Shown: in pieces, positions 16,383 through 23,530 of the stretch | How the letters are laid out: the number at the start of each line of letters is the position of its first letter | Numbering within the stretch: the first letter of the stretch is position 1 | DNA from: Myxococcales bacterium | Lineage (GTDB): Bacteria > Myxococcota > Kuafuiibacteriia > Kuafuiibacteriales > Kuafuiibacteriaceae | Reading direction: 5' to 3' | Length of the DNA stretch: 32,349 nucleotides | NCBI GenBank assembly: GCA_019634385.1 | Contig: JAHQVK010000011.1 | Coordinates: 1 to 32,349 of the forward strand | Notes under the pieces: generated by a model | What the model saw: only the letters and a program-made list of their open reading frames with translations | What the model was told of the DNA's origin: nothing | Databases searched by the model: none | Position numbers and translations under genes: made by a program

Positions 16383-16804
16383 TTCCGCCATTCCCATCGT
16401 ACGTCTTTGGCCTGGTCAACCGGGCGCTGCCCAAATACAAAACTTCTCATGGGGGTCCATTGATTGACCTGGGTTTCGTGTAAATTCCAGACTAACCATA
16501 CCGGCTCTCCGTTCCGCAATGCAGGAAAACGCACACGCCCCATTTCCAGAGGATCGATGATCTGGGCGCCAAGGGCATCGATACGATCGAGAAGGTGGGC
16601 CTGACCAGACTCGCGGCGTGCAATCTCTCGCTCAAGCGGATGACGGTCTTCGTCGGTAATGACAACAGCCATTCGCTTTTCGAGTTCCAATAGCACTTGT
16701 CCGTGTTCGCGTATTTTACGGAAATAGGCGCGAATGGTCGGTACCAGGTCGTTCGCTTCCTGCGGCGTGAAGTACCGCCCGGGCATCAACCAAGAACTGA
16801 GCAT
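16379..16804 (-). CDS. DUF2203 family protein
   Basis: The product is 141 residues from ATG 16804. That start is chosen because AAAAGGAAAG lies a few bases upstream; the open frame runs on to 17044, but the added part is unlike protein and overlaps the opposite gene. YFTPQEANDLVPTIRAYFRK at the N-terminus, the central charged helix, and DPLEMGRVRFPALRNGEP with VWLVWNLHE and FGQRP at the end are the hallmarks of DUF2203, a small helical family of unknown function. No signal peptide or catalytic motif is visible. It converges on the fusion gene to its left in window coordinates and is divergent from the DUF1279-like gene. Confidence 0.82.
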   Translation of the reverse strand: MLSSWLMPGRYFTPQEANDLVPTIRAYFRKIREHGQVLLELEKRMAVVITDEDRHPLEREIARRESGQAHLLDRIDALGAQIIDPLEMGRVRFPALRNGEPVWLVWNLHETQVNQWTPMRSFVFGQRPVDQAKDVRWEWRN

Positions 16805-17049
16805 GCATCTTTCCTTTTGATGCTCAAGCAGCTGAGCATCTCGTTTGATAACCATCGGAGCTCTCCGTCGGGCTTGGAGTAGGAACCCCAGGTAAGAGCC
16901 TAAGGCGTATCGCAGCGAGGCGATGCTGAGGTGACCCACTTCGTTTGTTGAGTGACGCGGACATGATCGGGGTTGGCATTGGCCCTCGAGCTGCTTTAGC
17001 TTACTGCATGCGCCGCTGGACATTGTGCATGCGTGATTGGACATTGCGT

Positions 17050-17373
17050 ATGGTGACCCTCATCGAAACCTACGGCCCGGTGGCCTTGGCGGTTTGGTGG
17101 ATAATATTCCTCGCTACCCTAATGGGCTTTTCGATTATGATCAGCTGTGGGTGGCGTGCAGGTGCGGGGCTCTCTGAGGAGGAACAGCTCAGCTTGATGG
17201 GCACCTTGGGCTTGGCTTACCTAGCAACCGCCCTCACCAGGCCGATCAGGGTGCTAGCCACGCTAGCGTTAACGCCGGTTGTGGGGCGAAGGTTTACCTG
17301 GCTCTTTGCGCGAATACTCCCTGCTTCTTCGCGGTCAGAGACTCATCCCCCATCTAGTCCTCCGAATGCGTAG
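17050..17373 (+). CDS. DUF1279-like small membrane protein
   Basis: The product is 107 residues from ATG 17050; an earlier TTG at 16945 is possible but adds a low-quality, repetitive stretch. LIETYGPVALAVWWIIFLAT at the N-terminus followed by a hydrophobic helix, and LMGTLGLAYLATALTRPIRV with TLALTPVVGRRF, resemble DUF1279 (FAM210-like) membrane proteins. There is probably one or two membrane helices and no enzymatic motif. Its stop overlaps the start of the histidine kinase gene by 8 bp (ATGCGTAG), so the two are translated together and this protein may be an accessory to that kinase. The family assignment is by eye. Confidence 0.6.
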   Translation: MVTLIETYGPVALAVWWIIFLATLMGFSIMISCGWRAGAGLSEEEQLSLMGTLGLAYLATALTRPIRVLATLALTPVVGRRFTWLFARILPASSRSETHPPSSPPNA

Positions 17374-18400
17374 ACCAAAGTGGCCTGATTTTCGGGCGCC
17401 GGCGAGTGTGATGATCGCTCGGGCGCAAATTACCTTCCTTGCTGCGATCCTGCTTCCCACCGTCGCGAGCACTGCTCTTGGCGTAGTGATGCTGACGATC
17501 GGTGAAAGCAGTACTAGCTTTGTGGTTGGTATTTTACTCCTGGCGTTCTGTAGTACGACCCTGACTGGCTATATTTTAGGCTCTAACTACTTAGCTCGGG
17601 GTGCCTCCCTCGCGCATGTCCAGAACGATTTTGTCTCATCGGTGAGTCATGAGCTTCGCACGCCCCTGACGAGCATCCGCATGTTTATCGAAACCCTTCA
17701 GGGGGAACGACTTACGGATCCCAGGCAGCGGGAGGACTGCTTGAGCATGCTTTCTCAAGAAGTTGACCGATTGCAGGGACTCGTGAATCGGGTTATCGAG
17801 CTGTCGCGTTGGGAGACTGGGCGGGTCGCCTTCGAAGCCGATCATCTCGATGCTCGAGAGATTGTGCAGGAGGCAGTAGAAGCGATGAGAGCAAATACTC
17901 TCAGCCGTCCAGTGAAAGTGACTATCTCTGCAGATAGTGGGTATTTGCCCATTAAGGGGGAGCGCGCGTCGTTGGTTTTGGCTCTCAGCAACCTCCTGAT
18001 GAACGCGTGGAAGTACGGAACTTCGACCGAGCATGATGAGATTTGGGTGAAAGTCGAAGGACATGAGCGTGACGTTCTTATTGCGGTTGTGGATAATGGT
18101 CCTGGTATCCCGTGGGGTGAGCAACGTCGGATATTTGAGCAATTCGAGCGAGGCCGTGCAGCCCGTGATAGCCGAATGGCTGGGAGTGGCCTAGGTCTGG
18201 CCATTGTAAGAGCGATCGTCCATGCCCATGGTGGTCGGGTGGACCTACGTTCCTTCCCTGGAAAGGGAGCGGAGTTTCGTATCCGCCTGCGACGTAGTGG
18301 TGGGACTTCACCCTCCAAAGACGCTTCCCTTGTATTAGGAGCAGAAAAGGATCCATCATCACATGAACGAACGCCAATATCCGGAAATCCTCATTGTTGA
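17366..18400 (+). CDS. Membrane sensor histidine kinase
   Basis: The product is 344 residues from ATG 17366, inside the end of the DUF1279-like gene; the frame also opens upstream at 17279. Two membrane helices (about 22-45 and 51-72) have almost no periplasmic loop between them. The kinase core begins directly with FVSSVSHELRTPLTSIRMF (His95). The HATPase domain has the N box LLMNAWKYG, DNGPGI and GSGLGLA. The short sensor resembles intramembrane-sensing kinases, so the stimulus may come from the membrane or from the adjacent DUF1279-like partner. Its 3' end overlaps the PhoB-type regulator gene by 38 bp, its evident partner. The last 30 residues after the ATPase fold are not conserved-looking. 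Confidence 0.88.
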   Translation: MRRPKWPDFRAPASVMIARAQITFLAAILLPTVASTALGVVMLTIGESSTSFVVGILLLAFCSTTLTGYILGSNYLARGASLAHVQNDFVSSVSHELRTPLTSIRMFIETLQGERLTDPRQREDCLSMLSQEVDRLQGLVNRVIELSRWETGRVAFEADHLDAREIVQEAVEAMRANTLSRPVKVTISADSGYLPIKGERASLVLALSNLLMNAWKYGTSTEHDEIWVKVEGHERDVLIAVVDNGPGIPWGEQRRIFEQFERGRAARDSRMAGSGLGLAIVRAIVHAHGGRVDLRSFPGKGAEFRIRLRRSGGTSPSKDASLVLGAEKDPSSHERTPISGNPHC

Positions 18401-19061
18401 AGACGACGAAGCCATTGCGGCTGGGCTTGCGCTAAATCTTAAGCTGGAGGGTTATGCGTCAAAGATTGTGCACGACGGTCAAGAGGCCGTGTCCGCGATC
18501 GACGAATTGGGTCCGGATTTGGTCCTCCTTGACATAAGTCTACCTCGAAAGAATGGCCTCGATCTCTTGCGGGAAGTACGGGCCACCGGAAACCGGGTGC
18601 CGGTAATAGTATTATCCGCCCGTGAGGGAGAATATGACAAAGTGGCCGCCTTGCGACTAGGTGCGGATGACTATGTCACTAAACCGTTTGCTCTGGCGGA
18701 ACTTATGGCTCGGGTGCAAGCGGTTCTTCGCCGCTCGCAGCCTTCACCGGAGGAGGAGCGGGTCGTTCGGTTTTCGGACGTGGAAGTGTCTTTCGCGGAG
18801 CGGATGGTGAGCCGGGCTGGCAACCCGGTACGTTTGACTCACCTAGAGTTTGAGTTGTTGGGCTTTCTGCTCGACCATCCTAACCGAGTTTTTTCTCGCG
18901 AAGAACTTCTCAAAGAAGTCTGGGGGGTCCAGCACAATGGCTCCCGCCGGACCGTGGACAACTTTGTGGCTCAGCTTCGCGCAAAGCTTGAAAGCGATCC
19001 CGAGAATCCGCAGTACTTTATCACTGTGCGAGGAACCGGCTATCGTTTCAATGGATCCTAA
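18363..19061 (+). CDS. OmpR/PhoB-family response regulator
   Basis: A 232-residue protein with a receiver domain (Asp13/14 acidic pair, phospho-acceptor Asp57, Lys107 in VTKPF) followed by a winged-helix DNA-binding domain (about 125-230: LTHLEFELLGFLLDHPNRVF, SRRTVDNFVAQLRAKLE, VRGTGYRF). These are standard features of PhoB/OmpR regulators, which bind direct repeats upstream of their targets. ATG 18363 has AAAAGG about 11 nt upstream and lies inside the kinase gene, so expression is coupled to the kinase. The length is normal and nothing is missing. Confidence 0.93.
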   Translation: MNERQYPEILIVEDDEAIAAGLALNLKLEGYASKIVHDGQEAVSAIDELGPDLVLLDISLPRKNGLDLLREVRATGNRVPVIVLSAREGEYDKVAALRLGADDYVTKPFALAELMARVQAVLRRSQPSPEEERVVRFSDVEVSFAERMVSRAGNPVRLTHLEFELLGFLLDHPNRVFSREELLKEVWGVQHNGSRRTVDNFVAQLRAKLESDPENPQYFITVRGTGYRFNGS

Positions 19062-19387
19062 TGCTTTTGTTCGAACCATGTGATGAAGCACGTTGGTTGT
19101 GTTGGTGGTTTTGTGTGGAAAATAGTGTCTAAAGTAAGATTGTGTATAGGCTGTATATAAGAACTACGCACGTTGGTGGTTGGACACTTTGAAGTGCCAT
19201 AGATTTTTTTTTGAGGTTCGAGTTGCGATAAACAGAGATATCTTGACGCGAATATTATGTGTCTCACGTTAAAATGAAATCAAATAGTTCATAATTGATG
19301 ATGGAAGACAACAAAAGCCAGATTGGTTGGAGTAAAGCGACAAGCCCGGCTTGCACGCCGCTTTTCTTGCATGACAAACCCTAGGGC
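19062..19387. other. Intergenic spacer, AT- and GT-rich
   Basis: This is a 326-bp gap before the second PAS kinase. It holds two short related GT-rich strings (GCACGTTGGTTGTG near 19088 and GCACGTTGGTGGTT near 19166) and several AT runs. The promoter of the 19388 kinase should be here, but I could not name a clear -35/-10 or sigma-54 -24/-12 pair. No small gene or structured RNA is recognisable. Confidence 0.3.
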
Positions 19388-20512
19388 ATGGGTGCCGAAA
19401 AAGCGGAAGTTGTCCCTCTAGCCGGTCGGCAACAGGCCCGAAAGCTCTTGTCGGAGACGGACCTTGAAGAGTTTTTGACCACCTTAGACCGCGAGGTGCG
19501 AGAAGCTATTGTCATAACCGATACTAATGTGGACGACGGGCCACATATTCTCCATGTGAATGCTGCGTTCACGAAGATGACAGAATATGCTCCGGCTGAT
19601 ATACTGGGACGTGCTTTAGATGTTCTGCACAGACAAAAGAAAGATAGCTCCTTTGGTACCTACCTAAGGACCCAGTTGGCGGCTGGACATATTTTTGAGG
19701 GAGAGGGCAATTGTTATCGTAAAGATGGAACCGAGGTTCTCAACAATTGGCATATTCTGCCCCTTAATAAAGAAGGAGAACCGGTTCGGTTTGTTGTGTT
19801 TTTGAAAGATCTTACTGTGGTGCGGCAGTTGGAAGCGGTTGTTGAAGCTCGGAATTTTTGGGATGTATCAAAAACTATAACCGCTGGTTTGCGGCACGAG
19901 CTAGTCAACCCGCTCAACTCGACTAAGACCGCGGTAGAAGTTCTGCTTCGGAGCTACCAAAGTTTTGATGCGGAGAAAGTAAAATTTTATCTTCAGCAAA
20001 TCTCTGGTGAGTTAGGTCGCATGGAATACATTCTCCGTGCGGTTGATACTCGAGGCACCATCAAGGTAGAGACAGAAGAGTTTGGGGTTAGGCGGTTTCT
20101 CACGTTGTTTGCAAAAATGGTTGGGCGTCAATATCCTCTGACTCTCCGTACTCTCCCTCCGGAAAACGTTGTTGTCCGGGCCGATTTGAGAGGGGTTCAT
20201 CAGGTGTTACTGAATCTAGTGACCAACGCTTGGGAAGCTATGACCACTCATCGGGAACCGATCATAGCTATTGAAACGGACTACGGTGAAGAGCAGGTTG
20301 AAATTCGCCTGACAGACAATGGACAAGGTATCCCGGAAAACTATCTTGAACATATATTTGAGCCGTTCTGGACGAGCAAGTCGAATGGTACTGGTATCGG
20401 CCTGAGTATTGCTAAACGAATGATGGAACGTATGGGCGGGAGTATGCGAATTAGTAGTATTTCGGGCGTGGGAACCACGGTGTGTTTGCTACTTCCTCGA
20501 GCTATATCCTGA
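19388..20512 (+). CDS. PAS-domain histidine kinase, soluble
   Basis: A 374-residue protein without membrane segments. The PAS domain spans about 35-145: IVITDTNV, HVNAAFTKMTEY, ADILGRALDVLHR, YRKDGTEVLNNW. It resembles LOV-type PAS sequences, but the position of the flavin-binding Cys motif (GRNCRFLQ in LOV) reads GRALDVLHR, so it should not be a blue-light sensor. The kinase region has His170 in GLRHELVNPLN, then LLNLVTNAWEA, DNGQGI and GTGIGLS. It should phosphorylate the NtrC-type regulator whose ATG overlaps its TGA by one base (TGATG at 20510-20514). The signal is unknown. Confidence 0.88.
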   Translation: MGAEKAEVVPLAGRQQARKLLSETDLEEFLTTLDREVREAIVITDTNVDDGPHILHVNAAFTKMTEYAPADILGRALDVLHRQKKDSSFGTYLRTQLAAGHIFEGEGNCYRKDGTEVLNNWHILPLNKEGEPVRFVVFLKDLTVVRQLEAVVEARNFWDVSKTITAGLRHELVNPLNSTKTAVEVLLRSYQSFDAEKVKFYLQQISGELGRMEYILRAVDTRGTIKVETEEFGVRRFLTLFAKMVGRQYPLTLRTLPPENVVVRADLRGVHQVLLNLVTNAWEAMTTHREPIIAIETDYGEEQVEIRLTDNGQGIPENYLEHIFEPFWTSKSNGTGIGLSIAKRMMERMGGSMRISSISGVGTTVCLLLPRAIS

Positions 20513-21903
20513 TGCTCAACAGCCCTAACTCAAAACTCCGTCTGCTCTTGGTTGATGATGACCATTTATTCGGATCTTCTGTTCGGGATCTATTGGCCCA
20601 GGACGGGGTTGAAACCGTACTAGCAGGGACCTTACGTGCGGCATCAACCCTGGTGAATCGTCCCTTCGATGTCGTTATCATCGATCGGGGCCTTCCGGAT
20701 GGTGATGGACTTGATCTGGTGAGAGCTCTAGGGAGCCGGCGAGGCAAGGTCATGCTGGTAACTGGGGAGCCGGGTATGGACTCGGCGATCAGCGCAGTTA
20801 GGCTGGGGCTGGATGATTATATCGTCAAGCCAGTGAATGTGGAGGACCTTCGTACAAGTATCTTGGCCGTCAAAAGTGTCTCGGGAGGGGCTCCTGAGGC
20901 ATCAACTAAGATATATGGGGTGTCAGATGCTCATGACCGGCTGATGTCGCGGATAGAGCTCGCTGCGCGTGCATCTTTGCCGGTCCTAATTACCGGGGAG
21001 ACGGGTGTGGGCAAGACTTTGGTGGCGGAGACTATTCACCGCTTGGGGCCAACCGGAGAGGCAGCTCCGTGTGTGAAAATCAACTGCGCTACTCTTGTTC
21101 CTTCGCTCGCAGAATCGGAGTTATTTGGCGCTTGTCGAGGAGCGTATACTGGAGCCATAGTCGACCGTCCAGGTCTAGTAGCCATGGCCAATGGTGGTAC
21201 GCTGTTTTTGGATGAGATCGGTGAATTGCCGCTAGAGTTACAGGCAAAACTTCTTAGTTTCCTTGATGACCATCGGGTTCGAGCGGTGGGAGACATCAGG
21301 GAGCAAATGATCACTACCCGAGTGATAGCAGCTACCAATCGAAACCTACACCAAGCAGTGCAAATGGGTCGGTTTCGTGCTGATTTGTTTTACCGCTTGG
21401 CGGTACTTGAGATAGCTGTGCCCCCCCTTCGAGATCGGCCCACTGACATACCGGTACTTGCTGAAGCATTTTTACGCGCAGTCAGCAGCCATAAAGAAGA
21501 GGCCTCTTTAGCTCCTTCATGTATCCCTGCTCTTACTCGAGACCCTCTGCCGGGAAACGCCCGTGAGCTTCGCAATTGGGTTGAGCGGACGGTGGTTGAA
21601 CAAAATGGGCCGGTGTATAATATTCAACCATCGGGGTGGTCTCATACCAACGTAACACCAGTGTTAGCGAGTGACTCGGGACCTCAGGCGCTTATATGCC
21701 CGACTGATTTTGGCGTACATATGACTTTAGAGTCGGTAGAAAAAAAACATATTATGCGCACGATTGGTCAGTATCCCAATCGGACAAAAGCTGCGCAATG
21801 TTTGGGGATTTCGGAGGCTACCCTACGCCGAAAACTTCGTTCATACGGTATCGGACCGAAAGCAACAGCCGGGCGTTCTTGGATGAGGGACGGAATAGAA
21901 TGA
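20512..21903 (+). CDS. NtrC-family response regulator with GAYTGA loop
   Basis: The product is 463 residues from ATG 20512, which shares its A with the TGA of the preceding kinase. The receiver has Asp15-17, phospho-acceptor Asp58 and Lys106. The AAA+ domain has Walker A GETGVGKT at 162-169, LFLDEIGELP and FRADLFYRLAVLEI. The sigma-54-interacting loop reads GAYTGA (210-215) instead of GAFTGA, a Phe-to-Tyr change found in some active members. The segment before PLPGNARELRNW is shorter than usual. A Fis-type HTH (RTKAAQCLGISEATLRRKLR) ends the conserved part. A strong palindrome of the family C repeat begins 18 bp after the stop. Confidence 0.9.
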   Translation: MLNSPNSKLRLLLVDDDHLFGSSVRDLLAQDGVETVLAGTLRAASTLVNRPFDVVIIDRGLPDGDGLDLVRALGSRRGKVMLVTGEPGMDSAISAVRLGLDDYIVKPVNVEDLRTSILAVKSVSGGAPEASTKIYGVSDAHDRLMSRIELAARASLPVLITGETGVGKTLVAETIHRLGPTGEAAPCVKINCATLVPSLAESELFGACRGAYTGAIVDRPGLVAMANGGTLFLDEIGELPLELQAKLLSFLDDHRVRAVGDIREQMITTRVIAATNRNLHQAVQMGRFRADLFYRLAVLEIAVPPLRDRPTDIPVLAEAFLRAVSSHKEEASLAPSCIPALTRDPLPGNARELRNWVERTVVEQNGPVYNIQPSGWSHTNVTPVLASDSGPQALICPTDFGVHMTLESVEKKHIMRTIGQYPNRTKAAQCLGISEATLRRKLRSYGIGPKATAGRSWMRDGIE

Positions 21904-21910
21904 ATTCATC

Positions 21911-22030
21911 CAGAAGAAAGAACTTGGGTTGAACCCAAGTTCCTACTTCTCCGCGGGGCTATATCCCGCTGCGCGACCCCTTGTTGATTCTAACAGAATC
22001 AATTCAATGGTCTGTGCTGTATTATACGCG
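21911..22030 (+). repeat. Family C palindromic repeat, full copy 1
   Basis: About 120 bp with the hairpin AACTTGGGTT-G-AACCCAAGTT (21921-21941), then TCCTACTTCTCCGCGG, CCGCTGCGCGACCCCTTGTT, the small hairpin GATTCT-AAC-AGAATC and CAATGGTCTGTGCTGTA. It agrees closely with the complement of 23381-23512. It lies directly after the NtrC-type gene and may double as its terminator. Confidence 0.7.
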
Positions 22031-22234
22031 GAAGAGCAGCGGGTTGGATAGAACCTGGGTCAGGTATGGGACGTGTCTCTACATGCCGCTTTGTTGCGTA
22101 ACGATCGCTTAAAATGAGTGATGCGTTTGAATATGAGCGCTCGTTTTGAACGGCTGTTTTGGCTTGTATTTCCGAATCTTGATGTAAGTCATCTGTCATC
22201 TGTTGGCGTGTTTCCTGCTTATGAATATCGTGTG

Positions 22235-23356
22235 ATGCAGGACCGCCAGATCTTGGTCGTAGATGATGAGGATCTGTTTCGCATGAGCGTAGCAGAGGCT
22301 CTCGGAATCTCCTGCCCCGGGATTTCCGTGCTCCAGGCTGCAAACGGTGCTCAAGCTTTAGATATTTTGACTACCAAATCGGTATGCCTCATGGTGATGG
22401 ATTTGAATATGCCCATCATGGATGGTTTTAGTTTACTGGCCGAACTAAGCAATCGGGACATGCGGTTACCCATTATTGTCGTGACTTCATGTGGAGGAGA
22501 CAACTATCGTGATCGAATCCTTGGACAGGGGGCTATCGCTTGTCTTGAAAAGCCTATTAATATCGATGTATTGGCAGAGTATGTCTATGATATGGCAAAG
22601 TTCCCGGAAGAAAAACTTTCAACGGTAAGTATCGCTGGCTTTGCTCAGCTGCTTGAGTATGAGCAAAGGACGTGCTGTTTGGTTGTCGATTCGTCAGAGG
22701 GAATTGGGCAAATCTATTTTCGCCATGGAGAGGTTGTTCATGCCCAACTAGGAAAGCAAGTGGGGCCAAATGCTTTTTTTCATATATTACAGTTCAATCA
22801 ACGCAGCTTTGGTGTTCAATCCTTCTTTAAGCATGTTGACCGTACCATTAACGCATCTATAACCGAGTTATTACTTCAAGCAACGGTTGTCGCGGATGAA
22901 CAGTCTGCTCAGAATAACGAACATGCACTCACTCTCAAAGATGACGATTTTCTGAGGGCAGATGAAAGTTGCCCTCAGCAGGAGATATATATGTCAACCA
23001 TTGAAGACGCCCTCAAGAAAGCCATGAAAATCAGCGGTGCTATCGCTATTGCCGTCGTAGACTACGAGAGTGGCTTTGCGCTCGGCAAAATTGGAGGTAC
23101 GGAATACTTTGATGTAGAAACGGCTGCTGCGGGAAACACCGAGGTTGTTCGAGCTAAAATGCGGGTTATGCACCAACTGGACTTGGGTGATACCATCGAT
23201 GATATCTTGATAACTCTCGAGAGCCAGTACCATATCATCCGGCCGTTACGACGGGAAAAATCTCTCTTCCTGTACGCAGCCATCGATCGCAAGCAAGGAA
23301 ATCTTGCTATGGCTCGTCATCAATTGCGACAATTGGAAGAATCTATTCACGTATAG
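22235..23356 (+). CDS. Receiver-PATAN-Roadblock signalling protein
   Basis: The product is 373 residues from ATG 22235; the frame opens at 22118, but the extra 39 residues are not domain-like. An N-terminal receiver domain has Asp10/11 and phospho-acceptor Asp56 in MVMDLNMP. A DUF4388/PATAN domain follows (GFAQLLEYEQRTCCLVV, GQIYFRHGEVVHAQLG), common in gliding and exopolysaccharide regulators. From the internal Met at 22991 the C-terminal 121 residues form a Roadblock/LC7-like domain (GAIAIAVVDYESGFALGKIG, AAAGNTEVVRAKMR, DDILITLESQYHIIRPL), a family that works with small GTPases. There is no DNA-binding domain. The gene is flanked by inverted copies of the family C repeat. It is probably an orphan regulator fed by a neighbouring kinase (inference). 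Confidence 0.85.
   Translation: MQDRQILVVDDEDLFRMSVAEALGISCPGISVLQAANGAQALDILTTKSVCLMVMDLNMPIMDGFSLLAELSNRDMRLPIIVVTSCGGDNYRDRILGQGAIACLEKPINIDVLAEYVYDMAKFPEEKLSTVSIAGFAQLLEYEQRTCCLVVDSSEGIGQIYFRHGEVVHAQLGKQVGPNAFFHILQFNQRSFGVQSFFKHVDRTINASITELLLQATVVADEQSAQNNEHALTLKDDDFLRADESCPQQEIYMSTIEDALKKAMKISGAIAIAVVDYESGFALGKIGGTEYFDVETAAAGNTEVVRAKMRVMHQLDLGDTIDDILITLESQYHIIRPLRREKSLFLYAAIDRKQGNLAMARHQLRQLEESIHV
22952..22993 (+). promoter_or_regulatory. Hairpin and internal ribosome site before Roadblock domain
   Basis: CTGAGGGCA and TGCCCTCAG (22952-22960, 22970-22978) form a perfect 9-bp stem with a 9-nt loop. It is followed at once by AGGAG at 22980-22984 and an in-frame ATG at 22991. This ATG is exactly where the Roadblock-like domain starts. 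The arrangement suggests that a separate 121-residue Roadblock protein may be translated from the same message, possibly with the hairpin affecting access. Confidence 0.5.
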
Positions 23357-23380
23357 CTAGGTTTGACTCTGATGTACTAC

Positions 23381-23512
23381 TTGTGTATATAGCAAAGACC
23401 ACTTGAATTGATTCTATAAGAATCAACAAGGGGGCGCACAGAGGGAGCATAGCTCCGCGGAGAAGCAGGAACTTGGGTTCTACCCAAGTGATTTCTGCTG
23501 TAATATAGACGC
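23381..23512 (-). repeat. Family C palindromic repeat, full copy 2, inverted
   Basis: This is the reverse complement of 21911-22030 over about 115 bp. It shares GATTCTTATAGAATC, GACCACTTGAATT, the CTTCTCCGCGG block and ACTTGGGT-TCT-ACCCAAGT. It begins 25 bp after the REC-PATAN-Roadblock stop, so that gene lies between two inverted copies. Its own ends (GCGTCTATATTACAGCAG and CTTGTGTATATAGCAAAG) also form an imperfect inverted repeat. Confidence 0.7.
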
Positions 23513-23530
23513 TTCGGTGATTAAATCCGG

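Noticed and set aside
16805..17044. Upstream extension of the DUF2203 frame
   Set aside because: A good ribosome site lies before ATG 16804, and the added residues are not conserved-looking and overlap the opposite gene's upstream region.
19350..19380. TTGCACG and TTGCAT before the PAS kinase as a possible sigma-54 promoter
   Set aside because: The distance is about 5 bp too long for a -24/-12 pair and the GG of the -24 element is missing.
22118..22234. Upstream start of the receiver-PATAN-Roadblock gene
   Set aside because: The extra 39 residues precede a complete receiver domain and resemble neither a signal nor a domain. The choice is not certain because no clear ribosome site marks 22235.
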